DNA of 9,196 nt, from the NCBI GenBank assembly GCA_031552335.1, contig JAVBMQ010000023.1:1-9196 (forward strand), written 5' to 3'. This document shows, in pieces, positions 1 through 7,077 of this stretch. The stretch comes from JAISFI01 sp031552335 (GTDB lineage Bacteria > Bacteroidota > Bacteroidia > Bacteroidales > Azobacteroidaceae). Numbering within the stretch: position 1 is the stretch's first letter; the number at the start of each line of letters is the position of its first letter. The position numbers and the translations under genes were made by a program. The notes beneath the pieces are model-generated. The model was not told where the DNA came from. It did no database searches and was given only the letters and a program-made list of their open reading frames with translations.

Positions 1-3000
1 GATTGTGCTTTCTTATATTGCGACCACCTGGAATCTATTTCTATGAAATCGGTGTCGCAAATGGGGTTCTCTGTTTTCCTGAATTGTACGAACCTGCGTA
101 CAATTGAAATATCATCCGTACTCAATGAAGATTGTATAAACGAACAGTTTGGAGGATGTACGGATATTTCGGAAATCGTGTTGGATGGAGTCACTTACCA
201 CATTGATATTTTTACAGAGACTACAGACTGTCCGCCGTTAATAAAAAAGATAGCGAAGGATATGTTCAGGATTATGGAATATGACAAAGGGATTTTATCA
301 AAATACCGTGTCAACCTGAAGGACGTGAGGATACCTGAAGGGGTATTGGAGATTGGAAAAAGTGCTTTCCATGATCGCAAAGGGATTGTCATTATAAAAC
401 TGCCCAAATCATTAAAAAAGATATCCAATACAGCTTTCAGAAATTGTATCAGTTTAGAAACTATTGAATTTCAAAGTGACGATGTGTCAATCGAAGACGA
501 TGCTTTCCTGGGTTGTACTACATTGAAACAGATCCGGACGCAGGATGGACAATTGTATAGTATTCATGGCTTACCCGATTCAACTGATAGGACTGAAAAA
601 ACGGTTCCGCTAATCGTAGAAAATGTTCACCGGAAGGCACTTAAAAACTTCTATATTTGTGGCACTACCTTAATAAAATACTATGGTAGGGAAGACAAGG
701 TGAACGTACCCTTTGGCATCACCATTATCGGCGAACGGGCATTTGCCGACAATGAAAATATAGACTGTGTAGTTTTGCCGGAAACAGTCAGGGAAATTCG
801 CAATGAAGCTTTTTGTGATTGCACATCTATGCAGAAAATCAATCTGCCGCCAGGTATAATACATATCGGAGCGGCTGCTTTTGAAAACTGTGTAAAGTTA
901 TTGAGGATTGACTTACCCAACATCCGGAAAATTGAACAATCCCTGTTTAACCGATGCCATAAATTGGGTGAAGTGAAACTGCCGGAAGAGTTGGAAGAAA
1001 TTGCCGAATTGGCATTTTACCAATGTCTCTCATTAAAAATGATTGACTTCCCCGGTTCATTGAAGTCTATCGGGAAACTGGCTTTCTATAAAACCCAATC
1101 GATTAAAGAAGTCATTCTGCCGGAGAATATAAAGCAAGCAGGAAGCAATGTTTTTACCTTGTCAGGCATTGAAAAAGCGATAGTCTGTTGCGATTTGAAA
1201 GATAGTGGAAGTGATATCTTCTCGCAATGCCAGAAACTGAAAAAATTAACTTTCGGAGAAGGTGTAACCCATATTCCGGATAAAACAGCTTTCAATAGCC
1301 CTAACCTTATGCATGTAAATTTCCCGGATTCGCTGGTAAGTATGGGAAAGAATGCATTTGAGGGAACTGCTTTTTTAAAAAACAGAGAGCAACCTGTTGT
1401 TAATCGTATTTTTATAGATGGTCGTATGATGGAAGGTGATATCATCTTACCCAGCCATGTTACTGCCATTGCCGGAGGAGCTTTTTATGGAAATGATAAA
1501 ATCACCTCCGTCACATTGCCTGAGGCTTTAGAAAATATAGGTGCAAGAGCATTTTGTGGCTGTGCCGGATTAAAAGAAGTAACACTACCTCCCAGAATAG
1601 TCGAAATAAAAGAGGGTACATTTGCTTATTGTGCATTACTTGAAAAGGTTACGATTGCCGGTGAGATAAAAAATATAGAAGACAATGCATTCCTGTCATG
1701 TGGTTCACTGCAACAACTATCCAAATCGGAAGTCGACAGTATCGGCAATTATGCTTTTAGTGGTTGTGTCAGTTTAGATATGCCTGAAATAAAAGCCGAC
1801 AAAATAGGGAAAGCGGCGTTTCAACAGACTTTATTTTTAAATCAACAGGAAGCACAAGCTGTAGTGTCTGTGTCCGGTATTGTGGTTGACGGAAGCCATG
1901 CTTGCGGAGAAATAATTATTCCTCCCGGAACCAAAGGGATAGCTCCATTTTCTTTTGCCGGAAATACAGCCATCACTTCTATTCAATTGCCTGATACCAT
2001 TGAGTATATCGGTGACAGTGCTTTTATGGGCTGTGAGCAATTGCTTGAGGTTCGTTTTCAATCTATATCAGAGATTGGCGACCGGGCATTTTCAAAATCG
2101 GGTGTTACACACATTTCCGGGTGTGTTACAACATTAGGAGAACAAGTTTTTGCCTATTGTAGAAATCTCGAAAAAGTAAGGCTAAAAGGAGTGTCGGTTT
2201 TGAAGAAAGAAACATTTACCTGTTGTGACAAACTGTTGGAATGTACATTCGACAATCTGAACGATGTTGGTGATTATTGCTTTACGGCTTGCAAGGCCTT
2301 GAGCGGATTTGATTTTTCAACTGTACTGGCGGTAGGAAAACATGCATTTGAGCAATGTTTCTCTTTGAAAGAAATCTGTCTGCAAAGCGATACAGTCATA
2401 GCTGAATATGCTTTTTGTGACTGTTGCTATGTAGCGCAAATTATTATTACTGATAGTAATTTCCATTTTGGAAGCTATGCTTTTTCAGGATGTACCTCTT
2501 TACAGGAAATCATTGTGTCAGGTGAAAAACACTTTGTATCATCTTATTCAAGCTTGTTTAACAAACGCCTGCCGGCTATTGCCAAAGCAATCTGGTTAAG
2601 TGCAATCAGTTGTTTCGAAATAGATGTCAGACAAGCCATAACCAAATACCTGGGTAATGCTTCATTTGTCAGGATACCGGATGGAATCTGCCGGATTGGA
2701 GATGATGTTTTCAGGGATTGTTCCACTCTATGTAAAGTGGAGGTTCCATCAACGGTGACCGACATCGGTGGCCGCGCCTTTTTAGGAACCGGATGGCTCT
2801 CGCAACAACAAAAATTATCTGATATCGTCGTTCTCAACGACATCTTGATAGACTCCAACAAGTCTATTGAGGAAATTCATATCCCAGATAACATAAAGAT
2901 TATAACCGAATGGGCATTTGCAAACTGTTTTTCATTGAAGAAACTTTCTCTGAATACATCAAAAGTTACCGTAAAGCCATATGCTTTCAGAAATTGTTTT

Positions 3001-3687
3001 AATCTGAAAGAAATTGGTTCAACGAAAGACAATGCGTTGTACTCATTCAATAGCCTGCAAGATCAATACGGGGATTTTCCACCATTGATCAGGCAAATTT
3101 TCTCTGATTGCCAGAATTGTTTTAAGACAGATGAAAACAACAAACTGATTGAATCGACGGGTAATATCATTGATTTGGCATTGCCTGAAGGCATTACGGA
3201 AATTGGCGAACAGGTATATGCTCAAAGTAATTTGTTGACAACTTGCACATTTTCATCAACCATTGAAAAAGTCGGGAACTATGCGTTCGAAAAATGCAAA
3301 TGGCTCACAACTGTAAAAAAGATGGTGCATGTGACATCTATCGGGGACTATGCTTTTTCGGGCTGTCAGCGCCTTGAATCAGTTGAAGTGTCTGATTGCC
3401 TGCAATATATGGGCAAAAGGGCTTTTGAGCATTGTACTTCACTTCAAAAGATCCGTATTCCTGAAGGAGTAACCGAGATTCCCGATAGAGCGTTTTATCG
3501 TTGTTGCAGTCTGAGGGAGGTAATACTGCCTTCAACCATTCAAAGAATTGGAATAGAGTCTTTTGCTTTTTGCACGAAACTTGAAAAAATACATTTCCCG
3601 GATGGTATAAAAATTGAGCAGAGAGCTTTTGCGTGGTGTAATCAGTTGGAGCAAAATGTTTTAGAAAAATTTGAAAATGAAGTATAG
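1..3687 (+). CDS. BspA-like leucine-rich repeat (LRR_5) protein, 5' truncated by window edge
   Basis: The frame is open from base 1 and the first codons already read as an LRR unit (DCAFLYCDHLESIS), so the gene begins upstream; the ATG at 43 is internal. 1228 codons are visible, ending at TAG 3685-3687. About 40 units follow the LRR_5 pattern AF-x2-C-x2-L-x2-I-x2-P-x6-I, with AF spacings of mostly 22-23 residues. Two insert types break the array (separate entries). BspA-like repeats are known from surface adhesins of Bacteroidota, spirochaetes and trichomonads, where they bind host proteins or mediate coaggregation. Here the N-terminus is not visible, so a signal peptide or lipobox cannot be judged. 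The C-terminus stops inside the last repeat with no type IX sorting domain or anchor, and cysteines are abundant, so a cytoplasmic or periplasmic location is also possible. The stop codon lies inside the next gene, an aldo/keto reductase. Family assignment is firm; function is unknown. Confidence 0.93.
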   Translation, partial: DCAFLYCDHLESISMKSVSQMGFSVFLNCTNLRTIEISSVLNEDCINEQFGGCTDISEIVLDGVTYHIDIFTETTDCPPLIKKIAKDMFRIMEYDKGILSKYRVNLKDVRIPEGVLEIGKSAFHDRKGIVIIKLPKSLKKISNTAFRNCISLETIEFQSDDVSIEDDAFLGCTTLKQIRTQDGQLYSIHGLPDSTDRTEKTVPLIVENVHRKALKNFYICGTTLIKYYGREDKVNVPFGITIIGERAFADNENIDCVVLPETVREIRNEAFCDCTSMQKINLPPGIIHIGAAAFENCVKLLRIDLPNIRKIEQSLFNRCHKLGEVKLPEELEEIAELAFYQCLSLKMIDFPGSLKSIGKLAFYKTQSIKEVILPENIKQAGSNVFTLSGIEKAIVCCDLKDSGSDIFSQCQKLKKLTFGEGVTHIPDKTAFNSPNLMHVNFPDSLVSMGKNAFEGTAFLKNREQPVVNRIFIDGRMMEGDIILPSHVTAIAGGAFYGNDKITSVTLPEALENIGARAFCGCAGLKEVTLPPRIVEIKEGTFAYCALLEKVTIAGEIKNIEDNAFLSCGSLQQLSKSEVDSIGNYAFSGCVSLDMPEIKADKIGKAAFQQTLFLNQQEAQAVVSVSGIVVDGSHACGEIIIPPGTKGIAPFSFAGNTAITSIQLPDTIEYIGDSAFMGCEQLLEVRFQSISEIGDRAFSKSGVTHISGCVTTLGEQVFAYCRNLEKVRLKGVSVLKKETFTCCDKLLECTFDNLNDVGDYCFTACKALSGFDFSTVLAVGKHAFEQCFSLKEICLQSDTVIAEYAFCDCCYVAQIIITDSNFHFGSYAFSGCTSLQEIIVSGEKHFVSSYSSLFNKRLPAIAKAIWLSAISCFEIDVRQAITKYLGNASFVRIPDGICRIGDDVFRDCSTLCKVEVPSTVTDIGGRAFLGTGWLSQQQKLSDIVVLNDILIDSNKSIEEIHIPDNIKIITEWAFANCFSLKKLSLNTSKVTVKPYAFRNCFNLKEIGSTKDNALYSFNSLQDQYGDFPPLIRQIFSDCQNCFKTDENNKLIESTGNIIDLALPEGITEIGEQVYAQSNLLTTCTFSSTIEKVGNYAFEKCKWLTTVKKMVHVTSIGDYAFSGCQRLESVEVSDCLQYMGKRAFEHCTSLQKIRIPEGVTEIPDRAFYRCCSLREVILPSTIQRIGIESFAFCTKLEKIHFPDGIKIEQRAFAWCNQLEQNVLEKFENEV
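169..3219 (+). repeat. Recurring PPLI insert module, four copies inside the LRR gene
   Basis: Copies at about 169-369, 523-744, 2500-2712 and 3004-3219. Each is 67-74 residues and replaces two or more LRR units. The shared pattern is L-x-E-I, a Gly-containing turn, then an aromatic residue, about 10-15 variable residues, a P-P-L-I-like core (CPPLIKKI, TVPLIVEN, LPAIAKAI, FPPLIRQI), an aromatic-containing stretch, and a return to the LRR through IP-x-G-I-x-x-IG. The third copy is the most diverged. I do not recognise the module as a named domain; it may be a helical cap or spacer between LRR blocks. Confidence 0.65.
1363..2919 (+). repeat. Recurring FL/WL-IDG insert module, three copies inside the LRR gene
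   Basis: Copies at about 1363-1485, 1825-1956 and 2785-2919. Each starts with a T-x-[FW]-L-x-x-[QR] segment (TAFLKNRE, TLFLNQQE, TGWLSQQQ), continues with a beta-rich stretch containing I-x-[IV]-D-[GS], and re-enters the LRR through a G/E-x-I-x-[IL]-P pattern followed by I-x6-F. This matches the W-x3-Q ... V-x-I-x-x-x-L-Y interruption common in BspA-like proteins, so it is expected for the family. Confidence 0.65.
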
Positions 3688-4750
3688 AAGTCTCGGTAGC
3701 ACAGGGCTTAATGTGTCAGAAATCTCTTTTGGTACCATTCCTGTTTTGCAGGGAGATGTACCCGTACTTCCTGATTATTTCAATTTAGATGAAGCTGCAG
3801 CTATTCATGTTATGAAACATGCCTATACTTTGGGATGTAATTTTTATGATACAGCTATTGTGCCAGAATATGGTGATGCTGAAATCAAACTTGGAAAATT
3901 TGCCGCAGAAGTGGGACGGGAAAAGATTATCATTTCTGATAAAGCTCGTTTTTTTACCGGCAATGAAATGTATCAGGCAGTTGAGGAATCCACCAGAAAC
4001 TTAGGAACACACCCCGATATCTATTTTATACATCAGGTCGACGAAGATAATGTAGAGGCAGTATTTGAAAAATATGGCCCTTTGGATGCGCTTTACGAAC
4101 TCAAAGCGGAAGGGAAAATACGATTTACCGGTATTGCTTCTCACTATTTCAGTGTACTGAAAAGGGGTGTTTTTGATCATCGGGTGGATGTGCTTCAAGG
4201 AAGCGGGAATATTTTGGAATGCGGTATGTTAGACCGCCTGATGGAAGAGGATCTGTTACAACAGAAAGGCTTCATCCTGAATAAAGTATATGCTGCCGGT
4301 ATTTTGCCGGCATTCTTTCCGGTTGAAACCCTTTTGTCCGGAGCTTTGGCTTATCCGGTTACAACAGCGCTTATCGGACTTGGAAGCATTGAGCAAGTGA
4401 ATCAGGCAATGGATGTTGAGTTAGATTATGCCCAGGTGCCTTTTTCGCAAGTGATATCTGCACTCGAAAAGAGTTTTTCGCCTATTCACTGTGATAGGTG
4501 TCAGCGCTGTCAATGCATATATAATTATGAAATTCATCTTATTTTCAGGCAATTCAACTATTATTTTTTAGGTAAGAATTACTGGGCGCTTAAAAAGTTA
4601 GATTTAAGCATCAATGAGTTTGCGGATAAATGTAAATCGTGTACAGAGATGTCTTGCTTAAAAAGTTGTCCGAAAAACTTGTTTATACCAGATTTGGTAG
4701 ATATGATTCAAAGACTTACAAACACGCATATCCGCAATGGATGGATATGA
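3677..4750 (+). CDS. Aldo/keto reductase with C-terminal ferredoxin-like (4Fe-4S) tail
   Basis: A 357-residue protein. I chose ATG 3677 because it gives the normal AKR opening MKYRSLGSTGLNVSEISFGT; a TTG two codons upstream is possible but unlikely. The catalytic tetrad is complete: D58 (FYDTA), Y65 (PEYGDAE), K89 (SDKA) and H119 (FIHQ). The NAD(P) phosphate-binding segment is around 228-245 (TTALIGLGSIEQVNQAM). The TIM-barrel part ends near 265. Then come C272, C275, C278, C280 and, after a linker, C319, C322, C327, C331-Pro. This is the arrangement of AKRs with a fused ferredoxin-type domain, which probably binds two clusters, but the spacings are non-standard (CxxCxxCxC and CxxCx4Cx3CP). 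It is likely a cytoplasmic NAD(P)H-dependent oxidoreductase able to pass electrons through Fe-S clusters; the substrate is unknown. It overlaps the LRR gene by 11 nt, suggesting coupled translation and a joint role. Confidence 0.92.
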   Translation: MKYRSLGSTGLNVSEISFGTIPVLQGDVPVLPDYFNLDEAAAIHVMKHAYTLGCNFYDTAIVPEYGDAEIKLGKFAAEVGREKIIISDKARFFTGNEMYQAVEESTRNLGTHPDIYFIHQVDEDNVEAVFEKYGPLDALYELKAEGKIRFTGIASHYFSVLKRGVFDHRVDVLQGSGNILECGMLDRLMEEDLLQQKGFILNKVYAAGILPAFFPVETLLSGALAYPVTTALIGLGSIEQVNQAMDVELDYAQVPFSQVISALEKSFSPIHCDRCQRCQCIYNYEIHLIFRQFNYYFLGKNYWALKKLDLSINEFADKCKSCTEMSCLKSCPKNLFIPDLVDMIQRLTNTHIRNGWI

Positions 4751-4799
4751 ATTCTTTATGCAATCACACAAACAAAGTTGCTTGTTGTAAGAGCCGAGA

Positions 4800-4827
4800 A
4801 TTATTTCTCCACAAGGAGAATGATAAT
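4800..4827 (+). terminator. Candidate terminator hairpin after the LRR-AKR operon
   Basis: The stem TTCTCC (4805-4810) / GGAGAA (4815-4820) has loop ACAA. It extends through a 2-nt bulge (TG) to ATTAT (4800-4804) / ATAAT (4823-4827), giving 11 bp in all, 50 nt after the reductase stop. The following bases are AT-rich but not a clean U-run, so termination is plausible rather than certain. Confidence 0.4.
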
Positions 4828-4994
4828 ATTGTATTTGGATGGTATTTTGTGTCATAGCTTGTTGTGTTTGTTATCACACACAAAGATAAAGTATTCAACT
4901 GAATAACAAGGAAAATATCAGGTAACATTTCTTAAATGAATCGGTTAACCAATTAAAATCATACCTTATAGATGCGAATCACAATAATTTAGAC

Positions 4995-5002
4995 TACCTT
5001 TG
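4995..5002 (+). promoter_or_regulatory. Candidate Bacteroides-type -7 element for the SMR gene
   Basis: TACCTTTG is a perfect match to the Bacteroidales primary sigma factor -7 consensus TAnnTTTG. No TTTG is seen at the expected -33 distance (around 4970). If used, transcription would start near 5009 and leave a leader of about 195 nt. Confidence 0.4.
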
Positions 5003-5203
5003 TTAAATAGAACTGTTTTAATATAGAAATTGTATATAGTTATCTAAATTTAAAGCTAACATTGAGTAGATTTTTCTGCTTTGAATGATACCACACAGGT
5101 GTTTTAAAAATGGTGGGAGAGTGCAGCAAAAGAGTAATATGGAAATCACGCAATCTTAAATAAAATATATGAACTTTCGAAATAAAAAACAATAACTATC
5201 TTT

Positions 5204-5530
5204 ATGGCTTGGATATTTCTAATTTTAGGGGGATGTTTCGAGGTGGGTTTTACCACCTGTTTAGGTAAAGTAAAGACAACAATGGGACTCGAAATGTGTC
5301 TGTGGCTATTGGGTTTTCTAATCAGTTGCTCGTTGAGTATGTATTTGCTGTATAAGGCATCTCAGACATTGCCTATGGGTACTGCTTATGCTGTGTGGGC
5401 AGGGATAGGAGCGGTAGGCACAGCGTTGGTTGGGATATTTATTTTTAAAGAACCAGCTACTTTCTTGCGATTGTTTTTTATTTCCACGTTGATTATTTCT
5501 ATTGTCGGCCTTAAATTTGTTTCAAACTAA
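5204..5530 (+). CDS. Small multidrug resistance transporter, Gdx/SugE (guanidinium exporter) subtype
   Basis: A 108-residue, four-helix inner-membrane protein (helices roughly 2-20, 30-50, 58-80 and 86-104). SMR proteins work as dual-topology dimers that exchange protons for cations; the Gdx subtype exports guanidinium ion. Visible hallmarks are the essential membrane glutamate E13 (GGCFEVG), S45 in helix 2, and the Gdx signature GTAYAVWAGIGAVGTA with Y62 and W65, followed by FKEPATF and the ending SIVGLK. Position 16 is Phe where characterised Gdx proteins have Trp. ATG 5204 follows an A-rich stretch with no Shine-Dalgarno, normal for Bacteroidota. It has no partner SMR gene next to it, so a homodimer is expected. 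It converges with metY. Subtype is confident; the substrate is inferred from the family. Confidence 0.93.
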   Translation: MAWIFLILGGCFEVGFTTCLGKVKTTMGLEMCLWLLGFLISCSLSMYLLYKASQTLPMGTAYAVWAGIGAVGTALVGIFIFKEPATFLRLFFISTLIISIVGLKFVSN

Positions 5531-5681
5531 ATTTTCGGAAAGTGGAAAATATGAGAAAATATCCTTCGGATACGTTTGGAAAAATCCTGAAACAGCATGT
5601 GTGAGTGGTTTACGGAGAGTGCTTATCAGACCGGAGAGGGAAATCCGTATGGATTGTATATAATTCACCGGAAGTTGATTC

Positions 5682-5700
5682 CAAACGCAGGTTTGTTTTA
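5682..5700 (+). terminator. Candidate intrinsic terminator in the SMR/metY convergent gap
   Basis: The stem CAAAC (5682-5686) / GTTTG (5691-5695) with loop GCAG is followed by TTTTA on the + strand. It is short, and it lies about 150 nt after the SMR stop and just before the metY stop codon. Other small dyads in the same gap are ATTTTC/GAAAAT (5531-5550), TATCC/GGATA (5560-5572) and AATCC/GGATT (5642-5655). No gene was recognised in 5531-5708. Confidence 0.3.
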
Positions 5701-5708
5701 GATTGCAC

Positions 5709-6995
5709 TTATATCTGATCCAGCGCCTGACCCAAGTCAGCCAACAAATCATCAATATGTTCCGTGCCAACCGACAGACGGACTGTCCCTGGATAAATTT
5801 CCTGCTCGGCCAACTCTTTCGAACTCAGTTGCGAATGTGTGGTACTGGCCGGATGGATGACAAGTGATTTCACATCGGCGACATTGGCCAACAGGGAGAA
5901 TATCTCCAGACTGTCGATGAACCGGTGTGCTTCCTCCTGACCACCTTTTACCTCAAATGTGAAGATAGAACCGGCGCCATTTGGGAAATAATGCTGGTAC
6001 AGATTATAATCAGGATGTTCGGGCAGCGAAGGGTGATTCACTTTCTTCACTTTGGGATGATTCTTCAGGAAATCTACTACCTTTAATGTATTGGATACGT
6101 GGCGTTCCACCCGGAGCGAAAGGGTTTCCAGTCCCTGCAACAGAATGAATGCATTGAACGGACTGATAGTAGCTCCGGTATCGCGTAACAGAATAGCACG
6201 GGCACGAATGGCATAAGCGGCTGCTCCTGCAGCATCGACAAAACGTATACCATGATAACTGGCATCGGGTTCTGTGAGTTGAGGGAATTTACCGGAAGCT
6301 ACCCAGTCAAACTTACCGGAATCAACAATGACACCCCCTAATGAACTACCATGTCCGCCAATGAATTTTGTAGCGGAATGCACCACGATGTCTGCTCCAT
6401 ATTCGATGGGCCGGATCAGGTAAGGTGTGCCGAAGGTATTGTCAATGATCAAGGGAATCTGGTGACGATGTGCAATATTGGCCACAGCCTGTATATCGAT
6501 AATGTTCGAATGGGGATTACCCAATGTTTCTATAAACAGAGCTTTTGTATGCTTGCCGATGGCTTTCTCGAAGTTAGACAAATCGCTGGAATCGACAAAG
6601 GTCGTTGTCACCCCATAAGTGGGTAGGGTGTGTGCCAACAGATTGTATGTCCCGCCATAAATGGTTTTGGCTGATACGATATGATCACCTGCACAAGTAA
6701 TGTTCAGTATAGCATAGGTGATGGCAGCAGCTCCTGACGCGAGTGCCAGTCCGGCTACACCGCCTTCAAGGGCGGCTACCCGCTGTTCAAAAACGCCCTG
6801 GGTAGAGTTGGTTAGACGACCATAGATATTACCTGGATCCTGAAGACCAAACCGGGCTGCTGCATGGGCTGAATTGTGAAATACATACGAAGTTGTTTGG
6901 TAAATAGGTACTGCACGGGCATCAGTTGCCGAGTCGGGTTGTTCCTGACCTACATGAACCTGCAATGTCTCAAAATGTAATTTTCTTGTTGCCAT
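5709..6995 (-). CDS. metY: O-acetylhomoserine sulfhydrylase (O-acetylhomoserine aminocarboxypropyltransferase)
   Basis: A 428-residue PLP enzyme of the Cys/Met metabolism (gamma-family) fold. It makes homocysteine from O-acetylhomoserine and sulfide in the cytoplasm, the direct sulfhydrylation route to methionine. The N-terminus (FETLQVHVGQEQPDSATDAR) and the long C-terminal half are typical of MetY rather than MetB or MetC. Seen motifs, numbered from the ATG at 6995: IYGR (57-60) contributing to phosphate binding, ASGAAA (87-92), IIDNTF with D185 against the pyridine nitrogen, HSATKFIGGHG with K210 forming the PLP Schiff base, and TVRLSVGTEHIDDL near the end. A second ATG at 7001 (MIM) is in frame; I prefer 6995 because homologues usually begin MATRKLHFET. 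It is divergent from an Lrp/AsnC gene that probably regulates it. Base composition looks more GC-rich than the LRR region, as for a core gene. Confidence 0.95.
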   Translation of the reverse strand: MATRKLHFETLQVHVGQEQPDSATDARAVPIYQTTSYVFHNSAHAAARFGLQDPGNIYGRLTNSTQGVFEQRVAALEGGVAGLALASGAAAITYAILNITCAGDHIVSAKTIYGGTYNLLAHTLPTYGVTTTFVDSSDLSNFEKAIGKHTKALFIETLGNPHSNIIDIQAVANIAHRHQIPLIIDNTFGTPYLIRPIEYGADIVVHSATKFIGGHGSSLGGVIVDSGKFDWVASGKFPQLTEPDASYHGIRFVDAAGAAAYAIRARAILLRDTGATISPFNAFILLQGLETLSLRVERHVSNTLKVVDFLKNHPKVKKVNHPSLPEHPDYNLYQHYFPNGAGSIFTFEVKGGQEEAHRFIDSLEIFSLLANVADVKSLVIHPASTTHSQLSSKELAEQEIYPGTVRLSVGTEHIDDLLADLGQALDQI

Positions 6996-7025
6996 AATCA
7001 TATTCTTTTTTTGAATTAGTATTTT

Positions 7026-7074
7026 ATTGTATTATTTTCCGGTAAAGTTATTGTATGAAGAATTGTAATACAAT
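7026..7074. promoter_or_regulatory. ATTGTA half-site cluster with 13-bp palindrome, candidate Lrp-family operator
   Basis: ATTGTA occurs at 7026-7031, 7050-7055 and 7062-7067, spaced 24 and 12 bp. The last copy forms the perfect palindrome ATTGTA-A-TACAAT (7062-7074). The cluster lies between metY and the Lrp gene, overlapping the metY promoter and ending just upstream of the regulator's promoter. Lrp/AsnC proteins bind as dimers to AT-rich palindromes and often to phased arrays, and the gene next door encodes one. Assignment to this regulator is inference. Confidence 0.45.
7043..7073 (-). promoter_or_regulatory. Candidate metY promoter
   Basis: On the - strand, TAACTTTA (7050-7043) matches seven of eight positions of TAnnTTTG. 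A TTG (7073-7071) sits upstream with a 20-bp spacer, the distance usual for the Bacteroidales -33 box. The start would be near 7036, giving a leader of about 40 nt. The -33 part lies inside the ATTGTA palindrome, consistent with repression by a bound regulator. Confidence 0.45.
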
Positions 7075-7077
7075 ATA

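Larger units (their letters stand above)
1..3640 (+). repeat. Tandem LRR_5 repeat array (about 40 units of 22-23 codons)
   Basis: The Phe of the AF motif, numbered from the ATG at 43, falls at 109, 132, 155; 234, 257, 280, 302, 325, 348, 371, 393, 417, 439; 481, 504, 527, 550, 572, 593; 638, 661, 683, 703, 725, 747, 769, 791, 814; 890, 913; 959, 982; and 1059 (Tyr), 1082, 1105, 1128, 1151, 1174, 1196. The gaps between these groups are the insert modules. The protein repeats are diverged at DNA level; the longest identity I noticed by eye is 15 bp (433-447 and 2983-2997). The array therefore looks old rather than recently expanded. Confidence 0.9.
4751..5203. other. 453-nt AT-rich gap between reductase and SMR genes
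   Basis: No convincing protein-coding gene. It holds a hairpin at 4800-4827, a likely promoter element at 4995-5002 and then about 195 nt of untranslated leader before the SMR gene. A short inverted pair TTGTGT (4862-4867) / ACACAA (4878-4883) is also present. I could not match any riboswitch consensus in the leader, including the guanidine classes, by eye. Confidence 0.5.

Noticed and set aside
433..2997. 15-bp identical DNA repeat (433-447 and 2983-2997) as a recombination or mobile element
   Set aside because: Both copies encode the conserved AFRNC core of LRR units; the match follows from the protein repeat.
3671..3676. TTG start two codons upstream for the aldo/keto reductase
   Set aside because: ATG 3677 gives the normal family N-terminus; the TTG adds only two residues with no supporting signal.
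1..3687. Repeat-rich region as a CRISPR array or other DNA-level repeat
   Set aside because: The 66-69-nt periodicity is a coding LRR period with diverged DNA and an unbroken reading frame.
4862..4883. Inverted pair TTGTGT / ACACAA as a terminator or operator
   Set aside because: Only 6 bp, AT-rich, a 10-nt loop and no U-run; the hairpin at 4800-4827 is a better terminator candidate.
5085..5159. 24-codon frame (ATG 5085) in the SMR leader, possible leader peptide
   Set aside because: No recognisable composition such as a regulatory amino-acid run, no clear ribosome site, and such short frames are common by chance in AT-rich DNA.
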